Positions 6,509 through 9,639 of a stretch of DNA of 9,639 nucleotides are shown here, piece by piece. The notes under the pieces are model-generated. The model searched no databases. It saw nothing but the letters and a program-made list of their open reading frames with translations, and was not told the origin of the DNA. How positions within the stretch are numbered: the first letter of the stretch is position 1; each line of letters starts with the position of its first letter. Position numbers and translations under genes: made by a program. Source of the DNA: Anaerolineae bacterium (GTDB lineage: Bacteria; Chloroflexota; Anaerolineae; B4-G1). The stretch spans positions 1-9,639 of the forward strand of contig JAUWOI010000133.1 of NCBI GenBank assembly GCA_030612185.1, given 5' to 3'.

Positions 6509-7137
6509 TGCTTTACTCCCATCAGGTACACTGCCTTGGTTTTATCGCCTACCAGTTGAACTCGCTCCACCTCAAAACCCGCGCTCTCTACGAGGGCCGC
6601 GAGTCCAGCGGGAGAGTAGTTCCGGCTATGCTTGGGGAACCCAAATTTCCGCAGATACCGGATGCCCAACGCCATCCTGGCCCACGGGGTCATACCGTAG
6701 CCCGTATAAGACACGATGAGCAATCGCCCCCCGTTTTTCAAGATGCGGTGACTTTCCCGCAACGCGGCGCGAGGATTTTCCACAACGTGGATGACATTGA
6801 CCATAAATACGGTGTCAAATCTCTCCGAGGGGAAAGGTGTTCCTTCAACGTCGGCTTTTTGAATCACTACATGCGAAAGCCCTTTCAACTGTTCTCGCGC
6901 CACTGCCAACATTTTGTCCGAAAGGTCGGTAGCAATGACCTGTTCCGCGTTGGGGGCGATGATTTGAGTAAAGCGTCCTGTGCCGCATCCAAATTCGACC
7001 ACCTCCCCCAGGCCGCGCTCTGCCGACAACCTGTCCGTCACTGCTTGCAGCACGGCCTCGCCCGCCACGTACCTGGTGTCGTTCATGTACGTGTCGGCGG
7101 ATTTGCTCCAAAATGACTCGTTCTTCAGTCCCGTCAT
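6505..7137 (-). CDS. Class I SAM-dependent methyltransferase (Methyltransf_11/25 type)
   Basis: Complete 210-residue soluble methyltransferase. Motif I is VVEFGCGTG (46-54), followed by V-I-A-T-D-L-S-D-K-M-L, an acidic A-D-V-E-G-T-P-F-P segment, F-D-T-V-F-M-V-N-V-I-H-V-V, and R-I-L-K-N-G-G-R-L-L-I-V-S. The C-terminal part has a hydrophobic insert (W-A-R-M-A-L-G-I-R-Y-L) before the final strands, as in small-molecule methyltransferases. The stop overlaps the transglutaminase-like gene's start by four bases, so the two are translationally coupled. The ribosome binding site before ATG 7137 is weak (GGGGG). The 220 bases upstream separate it from the next gene and probably hold its promoter, though I could not identify one. 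Substrate is unknown. Confidence 0.87.
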   Translation of the reverse strand: MTGLKNESFWSKSADTYMNDTRYVAGEAVLQAVTDRLSAERGLGEVVEFGCGTGRFTQIIAPNAEQVIATDLSDKMLAVAREQLKGLSHVVIQKADVEGTPFPSERFDTVFMVNVIHVVENPRAALRESHRILKNGGRLLIVSYTGYGMTPWARMALGIRYLRKFGFPKHSRNYSPAGLAALVESAGFEVERVQLVGDKTKAVYLMGVKQ

Positions 7138-7357
7138 GGTCGCCCCCAGAGTTTCATGACTTTTTAGATTTCTCTTTTGTGCGACGAGGATTTGTCTTTC
7201 ATGTCGAGCATCTCATTGCACTGTGCTCTTTTCTCTCCGGCACCAGCGGAAATCGCAGCAATCGTCGCCGCGCCCCATGGTCCCGGTGCGTTCCCAGGTG
7301 ATAGGTATCAACTTGGTTCATTTCAATCTCCACGTTCACTCCTTGGAAAAGACGTAA
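7138..7357. other. Intergenic stretch with one operator-like half-site
   Basis: No convincing gene on either strand; only short open frames without family resemblance. The 10-base palindrome-like GATAGGTATC at 7300-7309 shares ATAGGTAT with the operator arms at 5651-5689. No second arm is present. No clear -35/-10 pair or terminator was found. Confidence 0.35.
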
Positions 7358-8299
7358 CTACTTGCTCCCTTCTGCTTTGCGCGCCGACGTGTAACCGAAC
7401 CACCCACCGGGCAGTGACCACTCGTAATCGGTGTAGCCCAGCGCCGCCAGTTGCTCGCCCAGCCAGACCAGGGGCACAAAGTGCAGGTCAAAGCGGCGCT
7501 TCATCCACCGCTTGATGCCCGCGTGTGGATCGGCCGGCCCCTCGGCGAGGGTACTGGCGGTGAGGGCGGCCCCCTCAACGCTGACGCGGGCGATCTCGCG
7601 CAACGCCTGCGGCAGGTCGGGGAATTGGTGAAAGCCGCCAGAGCAGTTCACTTTGTGCAGACATTCGCTGGCAAAGGGCAACTGATGGGCGTCGCCCCGA
7701 ATGAGCAACACGTTGTCCAGCCCCCAGCGGGTGACGTGATTGGCGGCCCGCGCCAGTAAGGCCTTCGAGATGTCCAGCCCAATCACCAGACCTTCCGGGC
7801 CCACTCGCTTGGCCCATTCGACGGTGAAATTGCCCTGCCCGCAGGCCAGGTCGAGGACGGTGTTCCCCGCTTGCGCCTGCAACACCCGCTGGATGGTCGC
7901 CACCTCCACCGGAAAGTCGGGCGAGTTGAGCAAGCGCGTGAGCGGGCCGCGAAAGCGGTCGTAGGTCCAGGCGGTGAAGGAGGTGTCCAGCGTGTGCTGA
8001 GTGAATGTCTTCTCCAGGCCATCGCCCAGCAGGTCGAGGATGCCGCCGCGATAGGGGAAGACCTTACCCATCACCGGGCAGCGCAGTCCCGAGCCGTCGG
8101 GCAGCACCTCCGGCGGCTGGGCGGGCGAGGTGGGCAAGCGCAGCAGCGGCGCGGCGCGTTCCAACAGTTGCTGCGCCCGGTCAACGGGCATCGCTGCCGG
8201 AATTTCTACCGCGCGTTGCGCGTGCTTCCAGAGTAGGTAGCCCACGCCGGCCGCTGTGCCAACGGTCAGGCCGGATAGAATCCACGTCTTTTTGTTCAT
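7358..8299 (-). CDS. Membrane-anchored SAM methyltransferase with Trm112-like segment
   Basis: A 313-residue protein. Residues 6-24 form one hydrophobic helix after M-N-K-K, which should anchor it in the membrane with the rest cytoplasmic. Residues 71-92 (G-L-R-C-P-V-M-G-K-V-F-P, then G-G-I-L-D-L-L) resemble the Trm112/zinc-ribbon segment often found before methyltransferase domains, but only one Cys (74) of the usual four remains. The methyltransferase domain spans about 100-300: motif I VLDLACGQG (148-156), then V-I-G-L-D-I-S-K-A-L-L, and a G-G-F-H-Q-F-P-D segment in place of strand 5. The layout recalls chloroplast-type uncharacterised methyltransferases. ATG 8299 is chosen for GAGGAG about 6 bases upstream; a longer frame to 8344 has no such support. 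Substrate is unknown; a membrane lipid or pigment is possible given the anchor and the carrier gene upstream, but this is speculation. Confidence 0.85.
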   Translation of the reverse strand: MNKKTWILSGLTVGTAAGVGYLLWKHAQRAVEIPAAMPVDRAQQLLERAAPLLRLPTSPAQPPEVLPDGSGLRCPVMGKVFPYRGGILDLLGDGLEKTFTQHTLDTSFTAWTYDRFRGPLTRLLNSPDFPVEVATIQRVLQAQAGNTVLDLACGQGNFTVEWAKRVGPEGLVIGLDISKALLARAANHVTRWGLDNVLLIRGDAHQLPFASECLHKVNCSGGFHQFPDLPQALREIARVSVEGAALTASTLAEGPADPHAGIKRWMKRRFDLHFVPLVWLGEQLAALGYTDYEWSLPGGWFGYTSARKAEGSK

Positions 8300-8483
8300 T
8301 TGATCTCCTCTTCCAAGATGGGTGGGTAGGTGTCCCAATGCCACTCACTGCAGCTTTTGGGAAGGTCATCCCGCAGATATCAGCGTTTCCATCGCCCGCC
8401 GTTGCCCGACGAAAAGCGCCAGCCCATCGCGTTCGCTTTTTTCCAAATTCGTTGTAGTGTCGCGCCAAATGTAACACTGTAAA
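8300..8483. other. Intergenic stretch, nothing recognised
   Basis: The 184 bases between the carrier stop and the anchored methyltransferase start show no gene, terminator or clear promoter beyond the GAGGAG ribosome binding site at its left end. Confidence 0.4.
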
Positions 8484-9617
8484 CTACTGCACCGCAGCGA
8501 TCGTCAAGGAAGAGCGCCTTTGGAAATGGCGCACGTCAATGGCGCGCAGCAAGAGCAACCCCACCAGCGCAGCGACCACTTCCAGCGCAAAGACGGCACC
8601 GAAAGCAATCACGTAACTCTGGCTGAGAGCGTACATCACGTCGAGCACCAGACCGCCCAGCACGTTGCCCACCGCTTCGGCCAACTGGTGCGCCACCGTC
8701 CACGTGCCCATCAGCAACCCCGCCCGCTCCGGCGTGGTAAAGTCCACCATCAAGGTGAGCGTGCCGGAGGCGCTGACACCGCTGCCCACGCCCAGCAAAA
8801 AGACCAGCGCGATGAACAGCCAGGTTTGCCCAATCAGTCCGGCGACGATCAGGCCAACGAAGGTCAGAGCCACGATCCACAGCCCCAGCGCCGCCACGCG
8901 CCGCCGTCCCAGCCGGTTGACCAGCCAGAGGCCGCTGACCAGCATCGCTCCCAACGTGCCAGCGCCCCAGTACATGCTCAACCGCGTGGTCTCGTTGACG
9001 CTCATACCAAACACCTGTGCGCCGTAGGGCTCCAGAAAGATGTCCTGCGTCAACGTGGCCAGGAGTGTGGCGCCGATGAAGAAAAAGAACAGCCGCACCT
9101 GCCGGTCGGCGAAGGTGCGCCGCAACGTCTCCCGGAAGGGCAGTGCCCGCGCCCGTTGGCTGGCGGCCTGCGTCTGCGTGCCGCGAGGCTCCACGCCGAG
9201 GGTTCCCATCACGGCCAACAACACCGCGCCGCCACCGACGGCCAGCGCGACGGTCAGCAGCCTGCCCGCGCTGAACGGGTCGAGCAGGTTGCCCAGCACG
9301 ACGCTGCCGGCGATGATCCCGCCGATGAAGGCCGCCTTGAGCGTGGCGACGGCTCGCGGGCGCGCCGCCTCGTCGTAGACGTCGGCGATGAGCGCCTGGA
9401 AGGTGGTCGCGGTAGCGTTCTTGCCCATCCCGTAGCAGACAAAGGCCACGACCATCGCTGTCAGACCCAGGAGCGCCGACTGTCCCATCTGCACCGCGCC
9501 CCAGGCCCCGCCAGCGAGACCCAACGCCACCAGCGCCATCCCGCCCAGGACGTAGGGCAGGCGGCGACGGCCCCGGATCGGGTAGGCGTCCGAAAGATAC
9601 CCCAGCCGGTGAGTTAG
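8484..9617 (-). pseudogene. BCD/PucC-family major facilitator missing its first two membrane helices
   Basis: Membrane carrier of the bacteriochlorophyll-delivery (PucC/LhaA) branch of the major facilitator superfamily. Evidence: the loop 2-3 motif L-G-Y-L-S-D-A-Y-P-I-R-G-R-R-R-L-P-Y (about 9605-9550), A-L-I-A-D-V-Y-D-E-A-A-R-P-R-A-V, and the hallmark QDIFLEPYG with N-E-T-T-R-L-S-M-Y-W-G-A-G-T-L. About ten hydrophobic helices are seen, against twelve expected. The frame has an in-frame TGA at 9618-9620, only six codons before the loop motif, so helices 1-2 are not encoded in frame. The only good internal ATG (9539) would discard the conserved loop and lacks a strong ribosome binding site. Either the gene is 5'-truncated or frameshifted, or there is an assembly error near the window end. 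PucC-type carriers are best known from phototrophs; relatives in non-phototrophs have unknown cargo. Confidence 0.7.
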
Positions 9618-9639
9618 TCAAGAGGTGTCGCCTTTTTTG

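Noticed and set aside
7201..7290. Short minus-strand open frames between the two methyltransferase genes, one with clustered Cys codons
   Set aside because: About 15-21 codons, no ribosome binding site and no recognisable family; not enough to call a gene.
8514..8532. Inverted repeat GCGCC/GGCGC near the carrier 3' end as a terminator
   Set aside because: Five-base arms lie inside the coding sequence and are not followed by a U-tract.
8520..9617. Long plus-strand open frame (365 codons) opposite the carrier gene
   Set aside because: Low-complexity Q/H/R-rich translation with no family resemblance; the minus strand holds clear PucC-type motifs and membrane helices.

Overview
Every gene I can support lies on the minus strand, so the window reads from right to left. 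I see no rRNA, tRNA, CRISPR array, insertion sequence or intrinsic terminator. The gene content and GC-rich DNA fit an environmental bacterium. A Chloroflexota relative (Anaerolineae or Caldilineae type) is my best guess, from the paired DtxR-type regulators beside feoB and the PucC-like carrier, but nothing here is diagnostic.

Layout in the direction of transcription. (a) 9617-8484: a major facilitator of the bacteriochlorophyll-delivery (BCD/PucC) type that lacks its first two membrane helices. (b) 8299-7358: a membrane-anchored SAM methyltransferase with a Trm112-like segment. (c) 7137-5750: a class I methyltransferase and a transglutaminase-like protein joined by an ATGA overlap. (d) 5714-5651: a promoter overlapped by a two-copy palindromic operator. 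(e) 5632-2038: an iron-uptake operon of a DtxR-type repressor, a DtxR-like protein fused to a FeoA domain, and the ferrous iron permease FeoB. (f) 1990-664: the N-terminal half of a methyltransferase, a complete PmtA/UbiE-like methyltransferase, and a leucine-carboxyl-methyltransferase-like gene with an internal deletion and frameshift. (g) 540-1: an aspartate/glutamate racemase cut by the window edge.

The core story is iron homeostasis. The DtxR-type protein keeps the known metal ligands of DtxR and most likely represses its own operon through the palindromes over the promoter. The fusion protein carries FeoA, the usual small partner of FeoB, so regulator, partner and permease sit in one transcript. 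The genes downstream of feoB may be read on the same transcript, but two of the three are broken or cut short. The best leads are the operator, the regulator/FeoA fusion with a changed metal ligand, the methyltransferase-transglutaminase pair, and the run of damaged methyltransferase genes. I do not see convincing evidence of a wholly new multi-gene system.
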